Part shown: piece by piece, positions 18,015-28,199 of the stretch
Layout: every line of letters starts with the position of its first letter
How positions within the stretch are numbered: position 1 is the first letter of the stretch
Source of the DNA: GAS188 sp963713805
Lineage (GTDB): Bacteria > Pseudomonadota > Alphaproteobacteria > Rhizobiales > Beijerinckiaceae
DNA length: 64,000 bases
Assembly: GCA_963713805.1 (NCBI GenBank)
Contig: CAVQNF010000019.1
Location: forward strand, 1-64,000
Reading direction: 5' to 3'
The notes under the pieces: model-generated
What the model saw: the letters and a program-made list of their open reading frames with translations, nothing else
Told to the model about the DNA's origin: nothing
Databases searched by the model: none
Position numbers and translations under genes: made by a program

Positions 18015-19306
18015 GCCAGCGCGTCCAGGCCTCGAGGAAGCAGCTTTGCCCGATTTGCCTCGCGTTCCCCGGCGGGCCGGCGGGTCACGCCGAAACGCGT
18101 TCCGCGCGGCCGGCCTGGGTGGCGGCGCTTGCCGCCACGGTCCTCATCCAGACGGCGCTCTCCTACCTCACCCGGCTGATCCCGACGCTTGCGCCGGTGC
18201 TGACCGAAGCATCCGGCCTCCCGGCGGATCGTGTCGGCTATCTCGCGGCCGCGGGCACGGCGGGCTCCATCCTGTTCCTCGCGGCCGGCAACCCCTTGAT
18301 CGCACGGCTCGGCCCGATCAGGGCGCTGCAAGCGGGCCTCGCGACCGGGATCGCCGGCGTGCTCATGCTCATCATTCCCTCGGCGCCGACGCAATTTGCG
18401 TCAAGCTTCCTCCTCGGCCTCGGCTACGGGCCCTCGGCGCCCGCGGGAAGCGATGTCTTGCTGCGCCTCTCGCCACCTCACCGGCGCACCTTGATCTTCT
18501 CGCTGAAGCAGGCCGGCGTGCCGCTCGGCGGCGTGCTGTCCGGCCTCACGCTCCCGGCGCTCGTTCATGCGATCGGTGTCGGGGGGACCCTCGCGCTCGT
18601 GGCTCTCGTCCCCTTGGGAACGATCCTCGCCGCGCAGCGGGTCAGGATGCGCATCGATGCCGAGCGCGACAAAGCCCAATCCACCGCGATCGGATTGTTG
18701 CTTTCGCCGGCCAATATTCTCGCTCCCTTTCGGCTGATGCGCGCCTCGGCGAACCTGCCGCGCGTCACCCTCTCCGGCGTCTTCTTCGCCTGCGGGCAAG
18801 GATCGCTCTTCGCCTTCCTCGTCACCTATCTCAACCAAGGCCTCGGTCTCGATCTCGTGACGAGCGGCGGCATCTTCGCCATGACGCAGCTCACCGGGAT
18901 TCCAGGAAGGATCGGCCTCGGCTGGCTCGCCGACCGGGTCGGTTCGGGGGTTCCCATCTTGCGTGCGCTCAGCCTTGCCTCGGCCGCGACGAGCGTCACC
19001 TATGCCATGACCGCGCCGACATGGTCGCCCTTGGCGCTGACGCTGCTCTCGGCGGTCGCGGGCATCACCATGTCGAGCTGGAACGGCATTCAGCTTGCCG
19101 AGATCGCCCGCGAGGCCCCCAAGGGGAAGGTCGGAGAGACCACTTCGGGCGCGACGCTCGTCGTCTTCCTTGGCTATGTGCTCGGCCCCGCGCTCTTCGC
19201 CGCGTCGCTCGCGGCTTCGGGCAGCTATCGGAACGCGTTCCTCGTGACCGCCCTCTTGTCACTCATGCCGACACTCGCCTTGTGGCCGTCTCGGGGACGA
19301 AGCTGA
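18011..19306 (+). CDS. MFS transporter, translationally coupled to the previous one
   Basis: A 431-residue major-facilitator protein. The GTG at 18011 overlaps the previous stop as GTGA, so I take it as the start; a later GTG at 18119 would remove a poorly hydrophobic 36-residue leader. Helices are clear from WVAALAATVLIQTALSYLT onward; landmarks include PADRVGYLAAAGTAGSILF, FSLKQAGVPLGGVLSGLTLP and the central-loop motif GRIGLGWLADRVGSGVPIL. Resembles the CynX/YbfB-like branch of MFS. With the upstream MHS gene it forms a two-transporter operon; no enzyme is encoded with them, so the substrates stay unknown. Confidence 0.85.
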   Translation: MSQRVQASRKQLCPICLAFPGGPAGHAETRSARPAWVAALAATVLIQTALSYLTRLIPTLAPVLTEASGLPADRVGYLAAAGTAGSILFLAAGNPLIARLGPIRALQAGLATGIAGVLMLIIPSAPTQFASSFLLGLGYGPSAPAGSDVLLRLSPPHRRTLIFSLKQAGVPLGGVLSGLTLPALVHAIGVGGTLALVALVPLGTILAAQRVRMRIDAERDKAQSTAIGLLLSPANILAPFRLMRASANLPRVTLSGVFFACGQGSLFAFLVTYLNQGLGLDLVTSGGIFAMTQLTGIPGRIGLGWLADRVGSGVPILRALSLASAATSVTYAMTAPTWSPLALTLLSAVAGITMSSWNGIQLAEIAREAPKGKVGETTSGATLVVFLGYVLGPALFAASLAASGSYRNAFLVTALLSLMPTLALWPSRGRS

Positions 19307-19349
19307 ATTTTGCGGCATCCGCAATGAGCGCTCGCGCTCAAAGGATCGG

Positions 19350-19733
19350 CTATTTCGCCGGCGGCGTGCAGACGACCTTTTCCTCGAGCACATAGCAATT
19401 GCTCATTTCGCCGGTGCGCAGATTGAGCCGGAACACGCCCAATTCGCGATCATGCCGCGAGGCGAGAATGGTGTAATCGCCAGGTGCCTGCGCGCCGCCG
19501 CCCTCCCCTGCGGGATAGCAGATCGTCACGCCGACCGTGCCCTCCTGAAGCCCGTATTGGCACGCGCCCATTTCACCCGTCGAGCGGTCGACGCGATAGA
19601 CGCGGTTGAGGTCCGTCGCGGGCGCGGCGACGAATTCGTAGGAGCCCGCCGCCCACGCAACGGACGCCGGACACGACAGCATCGGAATGAAAAACACGAG
19701 CGCGAAGGGTGAGCTCCTTCGGCGTCTCGCCAT
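19350..19733 (-). CDS. Small exported protein (127 aa)
   Basis: The frame is open to 19820, but MARRRRSSPFALVFFIPML at 19733 gives a proper signal peptide (Arg-rich n-region, hydrophobic core, cleavage after AWA), so I start there. The mature part has two similar halves: TDLNRVYRVDRSTGEMGACQ and ELGVFRLNLRTGEMSNCYV, each with an R-x-[ND]-x-x-TGEM-x-x-C pattern, i.e. a duplicated short beta motif with one cysteine each and further cysteines (ICYP, VVCTPP). Such TGEMxxC repeats occur in unannotated Rhizobiales periplasmic proteins. Function unknown. Confidence 0.6.
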   Translation of the reverse strand: MARRRRSSPFALVFFIPMLSCPASVAWAAGSYEFVAAPATDLNRVYRVDRSTGEMGACQYGLQEGTVGVTICYPAGEGGGAQAPGDYTILASRHDRELGVFRLNLRTGEMSNCYVLEEKVVCTPPAK

Positions 19734-20029
19734 TCGCAATTGAAACCATGAGCCCTCCGGAGGCGATGAGAGTGGAGGCGATTGGGCGGCCGAGCGATTC
19801 GCTCTAGCGCACAATAGCATCGACGATGAGCGCTGATCAGAGGCGCGCGTGACGATCCAGGCGCCGACGGAGAGTTTGCCTCGGCGCCGCTCCGAACACC
19901 GCTGGCGACGAGCGCGCTACGCCATCTGCCGGCGTTTCACCCGAGAGGCCCACCGCCATTCCGCCTCCTGGCACTTGCGCGACGGCACGCGGCATGCGAC
20001 CGACGAGCATCAAGGACGCGACCGCGCTC

Positions 20030-20722
20030 ATGCCCATATCCTCTTTGCTGCCGATCATCGTGTTCGACCTCGACGGCACGCTCGCCGACACGGCCGGCGA
20101 TCTCGTGGCGACACTCAATCTGATCTTGGAGCGCGAAGGCCTCGATGCGATCCCTTTCGCTTCGGCCCGCGACCTCATCGGGCAAGGAAGCCGCGCCCTC
20201 CTGCAGCGCGGCTTCACCTTGCAGCAGCGCACGCTTTCGCCGGAACGGCTCGAGATCTTGTTCGTTGACTTCCTGCACCATTATGGCGAGCATCTCGTCG
20301 ATCGAACACGGCTTTTCCCGGGTGTCGCGCAGGCGCTCGAGCGGCTCTCGCGTCGCGGGCATGGGCTCGCCGTGTGCACCAACAAGAATGAATTCTTGTC
20401 ACGGAGACTCCTCGCGGCTCTCGGCGTCGCCTCGCGCTTCGCCGCGATTTGCGGGCGGGACACCTTCGCGTTCTGCAAGCCCGATCCCCGCCATCTGACT
20501 GAGACGGTGCGCCTCGCCGCGGGACGGCCGAGGGCCGCCATCATGGTCGGCGATTCCAAAACCGACATCGACACGGCGCGCGCCGCCGATGTGCCCATCA
20601 TCGCCGTGCCCTTCGGCTATACCGACGTGCCGGTCGCGCGGCTCGCGCCGGATGTCGTCATCGAGCATTTCGACGAGATCGACGCGGCGATCGCGCAATT
20701 GAGCGAACGCGTTACCGCTTGA
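20030..20722 (+). CDS. gph: Phosphoglycolate phosphatase (HAD superfamily)
   Basis: About 230 residues. HAD motif I FDLDGTLADT gives the nucleophile and acid Asp pair; a helical cap follows (GQGSRALLQRGF); motif II CTNKN; motif III Lys in FCKPDPRHL; motif IV VGDSKTDIDTARAADVP. These fit Gph, which clears 2-phosphoglycolate formed by DNA repair or oxygenase side reactions. The ATG at 19994 would add 12 residues; the ATG at 20030 puts motif I at the usual distance from the N-terminus and has AAGGACG upstream. Frame intact. The cap and motif spacing agree with Gph but a related sugar-phosphate phosphatase is possible. Confidence 0.85.
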   Translation: MPISSLLPIIVFDLDGTLADTAGDLVATLNLILEREGLDAIPFASARDLIGQGSRALLQRGFTLQQRTLSPERLEILFVDFLHHYGEHLVDRTRLFPGVAQALERLSRRGHGLAVCTNKNEFLSRRLLAALGVASRFAAICGRDTFAFCKPDPRHLTETVRLAAGRPRAAIMVGDSKTDIDTARAADVPIIAVPFGYTDVPVARLAPDVVIEHFDEIDAAIAQLSERVTA

Positions 20723-20782
20723 AGCGGTTCTCGCCTTCATCCTCCCCGAAGAGTGACTTCGAGAGGAAGAATCTTTCGGCGA

Positions 20783-21419
20783 TCAGGTCACGCAAATCTT
20801 CGGGCCGGTTCGGCAGAGCGCGGCGACGCCGGCCGCCATGAGCTCCATCTCTCCGCCATGGCCCCATAGGGCGCCGATCGTCGCAATCTTGTGGCGCGCG
20901 GCGCCTTTTACATCGTATTCGCGATCGCCGATCATCAGCGCGCGGGCAGGGTCGATGCCTTCCGTCGCCAGGATATGCCCGATCAGCTCGCCCTTGTCGT
21001 CATGACGGCCGTCGAGCTCCGACCCGTGGATCGCCGTGAAATGCCGATCGAGCGCGAAATGCGCGAGAATCGGACGCGCGAACACATGCGGTTTCGACGT
21101 GGCGAGGAGCAAGGTATAGCCCTCGCGTGAAAGCGCGGCGAGCGCTTCCGGAATGCCGGCATAGAGCGTGGCCTCGAACATCGCGCCCGAACGATAGCGC
21201 GAGCGATAGATCTCGAGTGCCTCCTCGACCCGCTCCTCTCCGCCCAGGAGACCTCCGGAAGCTCGAACGAAGCGGCGGCCCGATGACCCAGCGCAAAGCT
21301 TCGAATGGCGGCGCGTCGACGCCGAGCGTCTCGAGCGCGTGGATTACCGATCCGATGATGCCGGGAGCCGGATCCGCGATCGTGCCGTCGAGATCGAAAA
21401 GCAGGTAGCGCGGCGGCAC
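20783..21419 (-). CDS. HAD-family hydrolase (frameshifted)
   Basis: A Gph-like phosphatase of about 212 residues. The GTG at 21419 starts PPRYLLFDLDGTIADPAPGI (motif I), continues GVDAPPFEALRWVIGPPLR, then breaks near 21245 and resumes MFEATLYAGIPEALAALSRE, LLATSKPH (motif II), FARPILAHFALDRHF, DDKGELIGHIL, and motif IV MIGDREYDVKGAARH. The block order matches the PF13419 group often annotated as phosphoglycolate phosphatase or 5'-nucleotidase. It begins one base after the popZ stop, so it is probably in the tolC-popZ transcription unit. The frame break is probably technical. Confidence 0.8.
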
Positions 21420-21420
21420 T

Positions 21421-22475
21421 CTATTGCGGGCGCCCCCTCGCGACCCGTTCGATCTCCATCCTGACCAAGCGCTCGACGATTTGGGGTAGATTGTCGTCGA
21501 GCCAGGATTTGAGGAGCGGGCTGCAGCATCTCCCTCACCAAATCTTCGAGCGTGCGAGCCTTGTCGCTCAACACCGTGCGGTTGAGATCGCCGAAGGCGC
21601 GTGTCACCGCCATGTCGGTTTCGCTCGAGAGCATCGCGTCCGGTTCTCGCGGGCCGGGCTCGAGGCGCGGCTGGCCCGCGGGGTCCGTCTCGCTCTGTCC
21701 TGCGAAGCTGGGAGCAGCGCGCGAAGACGGCGCGCCGAGTTCGGGCCCCCCTCGCTTTTCCGGAATGGGCTGCACCATCTGGCGCCGAGGCGGCGCAGCG
21801 CGCGAAACGGGCTCTTGCGAAGTCCACGCCTCGTCGCTCTCGGTTTCGGTCAAGGTCGCCTGCGCCACTCTGGCGAGGTCATTCGTCAAACCGGGCGCGC
21901 TCGCGCGCTTCGTGTTCGGTTCGAGCTTCGCCCGATGCGTCGAGAGGCTCGGCCGGCGGTTCATGAGGAAGCGAGCGCAATTGGTCGGTCGTCGGGCCGA
22001 AGGGAACGGGTGTGGACGATGCTTGCCGCTCGGATGGCTGCTCCTCATCGGGATGAGGCGCGACACCGGCGACGGGCGTGCTCGGCTCGGACTCGAACAG
22101 TCGCGCGACTTCGGATTCGAGCAACAACCCCTGCTCATCATCCTCGGCCGCATGGCTCTTAGCGAAAGGCGCGGGGGCATCGGGGGCTACTTGCCCGCTC
22201 TCGCCGGAAGATCTTGCTCCCGCGGGGACTTGTCCCATCTCGGCGCTCGCCGGCTCGGCATCGGGCGCGGACGCCCCGCCAAGAAGCTTCTCGCCGGGGA
22301 GCTTCTCCAATACCGTCACGCCGGAGAGCGTCTCGTCGGGCCTGGCCTCGGACACGGAAACGAGCTTGGCCGAGCCGAACTTCGCCCTCGATTTGTCGTC
22401 GGCGATGATGCGCCGGATGGAAGCGAGGATTTCTTCCATGCTCGGTTCGGCGGCTCTCTGCGCGGACGCGGTCAT
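21421..22475 (-). CDS. popZ: PopZ-type polar organising protein (DUF2497), frameshifted
   Basis: About 350 residues. N-terminal conserved block EPSMEEILASIRRIIADDKS, a long acidic, Pro/Ser/Glu-rich disordered middle, and the conserved C-terminal helices TRAFGDLNRTVLSDKARTLE, DLVREMLQPLLKSWLDDNLP and VERLVRMEIERVARG. In Caulobacter and relatives PopZ self-assembles into a polar matrix that anchors ParB-parS and cell-cycle kinases; the C-terminal helices mediate oligomerisation. Frame breaks near 21890 and 21510. The tolC-popZ neighbourhood is usual for Rhizobiales (valS commonly follows, but here a HAD phosphatase does). Start at ATG 22475. Confidence 0.88.
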
Positions 22476-22678
22476 CGATGCTTGTTCCCCATGCGGTCGG
22501 GAGAGCGCTTTCGGCGACGCATCGCCTCTGGCGAAGGCACCCTTGGACCTCAAAACGAATCACCCCGACCATCTTGGAAGTTTAGCGAATTTGCAAGGCC
22601 CGCACACGGCAGGATCGACGCCATCTGGCCGATTTTCGGGGAAACCGCCTTCCGGCCCGGAGAATTGCGCTCTTGCGA

Positions 22679-24094
22679 CTATTTGCCGTTCGGCGTCTGG
22701 GTGCCCCACCACAGATCGCGCACCTGCTGGTAATGCACGCCAGGCTCATATTTTTGAGCGCTGGGCGAGACGAACTCCAGCGTCAGTCGGCCGATGCCCT
22801 CCAGGAGCTGATAGGAATTCACGACGCGATCGTGCTGGGCCGAGACGAGGGCGACGCGCGCATTGAGCAGATCCTGCTGCGCATTGAGCACGTCGAGCGT
22901 GGTTCGCTGGCCGACCTTGGCTTCCTCACGCACGCCATTCAAGGCCACTTCGGAGGAGGAAATTTGCGCCTGCGCGGCAAGGATCTGGGCCTTCGACGCG
23001 TCGAGATTGCCCCAGGCCGCGACGACGAGTTGCCGCACCTGGTCCCGGACCTGATCCGCGAGCAGCCGCTGCTGGCCGAGCGTCTCCTTGGCTTGCCGGA
23101 TTTGGGCGTATTCCGCACCGCCCTGATAGATCGGAACCGTCAACGTCGCAGTGACCTGGGCGGTGGTGAGCTGGTCATTGCTCTGCCGATTGTCCCACTG
23201 CGACTGAACCTGGGCGTTGAGCGAGAGATTGGGGCCGAGGGCGGCTTCCGCGACCTTCACCTGAAACTCCGCGGCATCCACATTGTGGAATGCCGAGACG
23301 ATCGCCGGATTTTCCGCGAGCGCGGTTCTCACGGCGACATCGAGTGAGGACGGCAGCAGGCGATCGATCGGCCGGCCCGGCGCCAGGGTCTTCGGCTCGA
23401 CGCCGATGATCTGACGATAGGTCGCGATGTCGGCCTTGAGCGTTGCTTCCGCGGCCGCTCACCTGGGAGCGCGCGCCTTCGAGCCTCGATTCGGCCTGCG
23501 CCACGTCGGTGCGCGTGACCTCGCCGACGTTGAACCGGTCGCGCGTTTGGCGAAGCTGCTCCGCGAGCACGTCGACATTGCTTCTTTGCAGATCGAGGGT
23601 GGCCGTGTCCCTGAGCACGTCCATATAGGTTGTGGCGCCGCTGAAGAGCACCGTTTCCTCGGTGTTGCGCAAGCTCTCACGCGCGGCAAGCACGAGGCTT
23701 TCGGCTTGTCGAACGGTGTTCGAGGTCGCGCCCGAATCGAAGATCATCTGGTTGAGCTGCGCCCCTGCACCGCGTGGCAACAGCCTTTGATCCTGGATGA
23801 TCGTTCGCGGTTGCAGGAAGGAAGTGCCGATAGCGGGATTTGGCGAGCGGAAATTCAAGGCTTCGGCGCCGATCTCGCCAGATGCGCTGATCTTCGGTCG
23901 ATAACCGGATTCGGCCTTCGACACGCCTTCGTCGGTCGCACGCACGCTGGCGCGTTGGGCATTCAGCTGCGGATTGTTGCCGATAGGCTTTGACGAGAGC
24001 GGTTTCGAGCGTCTCGGCGCTCGCGCGATGGTTGCGACGCAACCAGCACGACGATGGTGGCCAACGCGCTCGCCAAGCCTCGGATAAGCTGCAT
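22679..24094 (-). CDS. tolC: TolC-family outer-membrane efflux/secretion channel (frameshifted)
   Basis: About 470 residues, the size of TolC-type type-I secretion channels. ATG 24094 with GAGGTCGA ahead opens a signal peptide MQLIRGLASALATIVVLVA. Coiled-coil and barrel repeats follow: TLETALVKAY...NNPQLNAQRASVRATDE, AQLNQMIFDSGATSNTVRQA, RDRFNVGEVTRTDVAQAESR, and in the second half ENPAIVSAFHNVDAAEFQVK, VPIYQGGAEYAQIRQAKE, EEAKVGQRTTLDVLNAQQDL. The F-x-V-G-x-x-T-x-x-D-V block occurs twice, marking the internal duplication of the family. It would trimerise as the outer duct for ABC or RND pumps. Frame breaks near 24025-23970 and 23450-23330. Confidence 0.9.
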
Positions 24095-24527
24095 TTCGAC
24101 CTCGATCGCGAGCACATCCGGAAGCGACCCGGCGTCTCCTCGCCCTCAGCGAGCCATCTAGCAACAGTCCGCCCGCCGAACCAAGCGACAATGGGGCGTA
24201 CCTCGCGGAAAATAACAGACTGGCGCGAAAATGACACACTCTTGCCGCCAGGATGCAAAAACCGCACTGCTATCGCAATTTGATCAAAATCTATTTTAAG
24301 ATCAACAAGTTCTGATGATTTCTGCAACCAAAACTCAAAAACACGACGCCTATCAAGCTTGAAATTGGAGAAAAGTCGGGCCGGCGCTCAACCGATTCGA
24401 ACTGATTTTTTAAACTGGCCGAGCCGCCAAAGCGCTATCATCCCGCCATGTTCCGCATCTGATTCGAATGCACATTTGACACCCCCGAGCCTGCCGCCGT
24501 AACCCATGGCAAAATCGGAGCCTGCGC
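24095..24527. other. AT-rich divergent intergenic region
   Basis: 430 bases between divergent tolC and hspQ, clearly AT-richer than the flanking genes (for example around 24270-24410). No gene is supportable. It should carry both promoters; a sigma-32-type promoter for hspQ would be expected but I cannot assign one by eye. Confidence 0.4.
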
Positions 24528-24858
24528 ATGAAATTCCGAACGGCGAAATACGCGATCGGACAAGTGGTGAAGCACCGCGTCCATCCGTTCCGCGGCGTCA
24601 TTTTCGACGTCGACCCGATCTTCAGCAACACCGAAGAATGGTATGCGTCGATTCCCGAGGACGTTCGGCCCGCGAAGGATCAGCCCTTCTACCACCTGCT
24701 CGCGGAGAATTCCGAGGTCGAGTACATCGCCTACGTCTCGGAGCAGAACCTCGTCCCTGACACGTCACGCCATCCCGTTCGCCATCCCCAGGTCCAGGAA
24801 ATCTTCAAACGCGGACGCGACGGAGCTTATCGGATGAAGGGCGGCCGCACTGAATTAG
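24528..24858 (+). CDS. hspQ: Heat shock protein HspQ (YccV family; frameshift at the 3' end)
   Basis: HspQ binds hemimethylated DNA in vitro and acts in enterobacteria as a specificity factor for Lon. GGAG lies about 9 bases before the ATG. The ~110-residue family sequence is complete: RTAKYAIGQVVKHRVHPFRG, VIFDVDPIFSNTEEWYASIP, QPFYHLLAENSEVEYIAYVS, EQNLVPDTSRHPVRHP, then VQEIFKRGRDGAYRMK. After YRMK a GGG run (near 24838-24841) shifts the frame, so the open frame runs on to 25034; removing one G gives KAAALN and a TAG at 24856-24858, the normal family length. Confidence 0.87.
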
Positions 24859-25000
24859 GCGGAAGCCGCAATGAGGCAGAAGCCGGCCCTTTGGGAGCGG
24901 CGAACCGCCAGCGGCCGCCATTCTTCTGCCAGATGGAAGCGGGGCGAAGGCGCAGCGATCCGCAACGCGCCTGCGCTCTTGCGTCAAACGCGGCGTCGCC

Positions 25001-25804
25001 CTATGGCTTCGGCGCGGCCGCCGGCGCGGCCTGATCGGGAGCCGCGGCGGCCGAACCGCCCTGGAGCTTCGAGCGCAGCTCGTCGCTTCGCTTCTGGAGC
25101 TCGTCCTGCAGCTTTTTCTGCTGCTCCTCGAGCACTTTCGGATCGAGCGGCGCGCCGTCGAAGGCCTTGCCGAAGCCCGCCAGCGGCACCTGGAAGGTGA
25201 CCTCGTTGCCGACCTGGTTCTTGAACTTCACGTTGAGGGTCGTGCCCTTTTTCATGGTGTTGATGAAGGCGTCATTGGTCTGGCCTTCGGCAAAACAGCC
25301 GTTCGGCAGGCAGATCGCAAATTTGCCGTCGGCCGCGGGGCCTTGATCGATATTGAACTTGATGCCCGGTGCCAGAAGCAGGCCGAGCGGCAGGATGAAG
25401 CGCGAGATCTTCTCGGGCTTGCCGGTGACGTCGTACATGGCGACGGCGAGGACGGGCTGGCCCTGATCGGAGACGAAATCGCGGGTCGTGTAGCAGATCT
25501 GCTGATTGCTCGAAGGGTCGTTGCCGCACACCTTCACCCAATCGGGCTGGGAAGGCTCGGGCTTGAGTTGCACGAGCCCCGAATCTTGCGTCCCAGCTGC
25601 GGCCGCAGGGGCGCCCGCTGGTGCCGGCTGTGCGGGAGCCGGAGCCGCCGGTGCCGGCGCGGGTGCAGGCGCGGCGGGTGCGCGCACGGCGGGCTTCGGG
25701 GGCGTCTTCGGCTGGGCGAATGCAGGCGTCGCGAGGGAAAGGACCGCGCTTGCCGCGACGCAGAGCGCGCTCACGCGCTGACGAGAAGATACGAAGAACG
25801 GCAT
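25001..25804 (-). CDS. Invasion-associated locus B (IalB) family protein
   Basis: A 267-residue exported protein. ATG 25804 has AGAGG 7 bases ahead; the frame can be read 13 codons further up, without support. Signal peptide VSALCVAASAVLSLATPAFA, a 45-residue Pro/Ala linker, then the IalB domain with two cysteine pairs (VCGND...ICYTT and ICLPNGCF), the core RFILPLGLLLAPGIKFNIDQ and QTNDAFINTMKKGTTLNVKF, and a C-terminal coiled coil (LEEQQKKLQDELQKRSDELR). IalB of Bartonella aids erythrocyte entry, but the family is widespread in free-living Rhizobiales where its periplasmic or surface role is unknown. Confidence 0.88.
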   Translation of the reverse strand: MPFFVSSRQRVSALCVAASAVLSLATPAFAQPKTPPKPAVRAPAAPAPAPAPAAPAPAQPAPAGAPAAAAGTQDSGLVQLKPEPSQPDWVKVCGNDPSSNQQICYTTRDFVSDQGQPVLAVAMYDVTGKPEKISRFILPLGLLLAPGIKFNIDQGPAADGKFAICLPNGCFAEGQTNDAFINTMKKGTTLNVKFKNQVGNEVTFQVPLAGFGKAFDGAPLDPKVLEEQQKKLQDELQKRSDELRSKLQGGSAAAAPDQAAPAAAPKP

Positions 25805-26184
25805 GTGAACCTCTCTGGCGACGCGTCCGCTCGGCGCGGACACAAGATCACCTGATTGATGGGAAACCCTTGCGTGGACGAACCTACGCTCTCGCCCGCA
25901 TTCGACTTCGAATGCGGCGTTAGCATGACGCGCAGTCGTTGATTATCGCCTTCGGCGGGCTTTTTCCAGCCCTTCGGCGGGAGGTTCGCGCTGGCTTGCG
26001 CAGATCGCCGCGCCGACCCGCTGAGGCATGAGCAGCCGCCGTGATAGCCTGACCCGATGATCTTCTCGATCCCGCCGGATGGCACCTTCGGCTCGAAGCC
26101 TTCGCACCAGCAGAGGTGGTTCATCGGCATTGAGCCGCCGGTGACCTTTCGGCGCAACCCCAAGCTTCCGGTCGGAGCTCGAAC
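25805..26184. other. Divergent intergenic region
   Basis: 380 bases between ialB and the substrate-binding protein gene. A minus-strand frame with cysteines (start near 26132, MPMNHLCWCEGFEP) and a 43-codon plus-strand frame (from 26057) are open but show no family resemblance and no good ribosome site, so I leave both out. Confidence 0.35.
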
Positions 26185-28038
26185 GTGAGGGGGCGGCGCG
26201 GCGAGTGGCGCGCCGGCTTGCCCGATCGCCGGGCCTTCGCGCTCGGCGGGGCGTGGACGATGGGCGCGGCGATGCTCGGCGCTCGCGGCCGGGCTTTCGC
26301 CGAGGTCTCCGGCTTCGCCCATGCGATCGCGATGCACGGTGCACCTGCCCTTCCCGACGGTTTCGCGCATTTTCCCTACGCCGACCCGATGGCGCGGCGC
26401 GGCGGGCGTCTCACTCTCGGCGTCCAAGGCACTTTCGACAGCCTCAATCCGCTGATCGTCCAGGGGAACGCGTCGGACGCTAGTGCCGCGCTTCGTGCTG
26501 CAAAGCTTGATGATGCGGTCCCATGACGAGCCCTTCAGCTTGTACGGGCTTCTCGCACGCGAAGTCGAGCTCACCGCGAAGCGTGACCTCTTGACCTTCC
26601 GCCTCTCGCCCAAGGCCTGTTTCGCGGATGCAACGCCCGTCACCGCCGATGACGTCGCCTTCAGCTTCGATCTGTTGAAGGCCAAGGGACGCCCCTTCTT
26701 CCGCGCCATCGCCGCCGCAGGTGCGCGCGGTCGAAGGTGATCGACGACCATCACGATCGCCTTCGATCTTGCGGGCTCGCTCAACCGCGAAGCGCCGGTC
26801 AACCTCGCCCTTCTTCCCGTGCTGCCTCGCCACGCGACCGATGCGGCAGGCTTCTCGAACACGACGCTCAAGCCTCAGCTGGGCTCGGGCCCCTATGTCG
26901 TGGCGCAGGTGAAACCGGGCACGAGCATCGTGCTCAGCCGCAATCCGAATTTCTGGGCCAAGGACCTTCCGGCGCTCGCGGGCTTCTTCAATGTCGACGA
27001 GATCCGCTACGAATTCTATCGGGATGCGAACAGCCTGTTCGAGGCCTTCAAGACGGGGCTCGTCGATCTCCGCTTCGAGGACGAGCCGGCACGCTGGGTC
27101 GCTGGCTATGATTTCCCGGCCGTGCGCGCGGGAAGGATCGTCAAGGAAACCATCCCCATTCGCCTGCCCGCCGGCATGAACGGCTTTGTCTTCAATTCGC
27201 GTCGCGACATCTTCTGCGGACCGGCGTGTCCGACAGGCGCTCACGCTGCTCTTCGATTTCGAATGGGTGAACGCCAACCTGTTCTTCGGCGTCTATCGTC
27301 GCACCGCCGGCTTCTTCGACGGCTCGGAACTTTCCTCCATCGGCCGTCCGGCGTCGCCGGGGGAAAGAGCCCTGCTTTCCCCTTATCGCGACGACATCCC
27401 CGCCGAGGTGCTCGACGGAAGCTGGCGACCCGTCGTCACCGACGGCTCGGGCCGGGACCGCATGATCGAGCAACAAGCTCTTTCGCTTCTCGAGAGCCGC
27501 CGGCTGGGCGCCTTCATCGGGCGAGATGAGATCGCTCGCGCAAGGAAAGCCCCTCGCGTTCGAGATCATGGCGACCTCCCAATACCAGGAGCGGCTCGCG
27601 CTCAATTACGCGTCTTCCCTTGCGCGCATCGGCGTCACGGCGCGCGTGCGACGCGTCGACGAGGTGCAATTCTGGCGACGCATGCAGCGTTTCGACTTCG
27701 ACATGGTGCAGTTCAACTGGCCGGGAAGCCCCTCCCCCGGCAATGAATTGCCCAACCGCTGGTCCTCGGCCGCGGCCGACCGCGAAGGGTCGCTCAACTA
27801 TGCCGCGGTGAGGTCGAAGGCCGTGGACGCCTGCATCGATGCCGCGCTCGTCGCGGCTTCGCTCGAGGACTTCACCGACGCGGTGCGCGCGCTCGATCGC
27901 GCGCTGATCGCCGGGTGCCACGTGGTGCCGCTCTACCACGCTTCTGAAAGCTGGCTCGCGCGTTCGGCGAGCGTGCTGCATCCCGCGCGCACGCCGCTCT
28001 TCGGCTTCTCGCTCGAAACGGTGTGGCGCGGCGACTGA
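26185..28038 (+). CDS. Peptide/oligopeptide ABC transporter substrate-binding protein (frameshifted)
   Basis: About 617 residues, the length of YejA-type SBP_bac_5 proteins. GTG start at 26185; a twin-Arg-like leader (DRRAFALGGAWTMGAAM) may direct Tat export. Conserved stretches: RRGGRLTLGVQGTFDSLNPL, SLYGLLAREVELTAKRDLLT, ATPVTADDVAFSFDLLKAKG, GSGPYVVAQVKPGTSIVLSR, NPNFWAKDLPALAGFFNVDE, LPAGMNGFVFNSRRDIF, QALTLLFDFEWVNANLFFG. It would deliver peptides or related solutes to an ABC permease not present here (the yej permease genes usually follow). Frame breaks near 26480, 26720, 27220 and 27515 look technical since all blocks are collinear. Confidence 0.85.
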
Positions 28039-28199
28039 GAAGGCCCGACGGATTGGCTACACGATCCTGTTATCGCGGCAGCGGGAGCCCTGGCGCAGAA
28101 AAGCGTGGGCACGCAAGATGCGGCCGCGCTCGGTTTGTCGAGCGCCGACGCGCATGATTCGAGGAACGAGGGCTTGAACGAGGTTTTGGGAGACATAAG

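Noticed and set aside
26057..26188. 43-codon plus-strand frame before the substrate-binding gene
   Set aside because: Overlaps the start of the better supported gene and has no recognisable feature or ribosome site.
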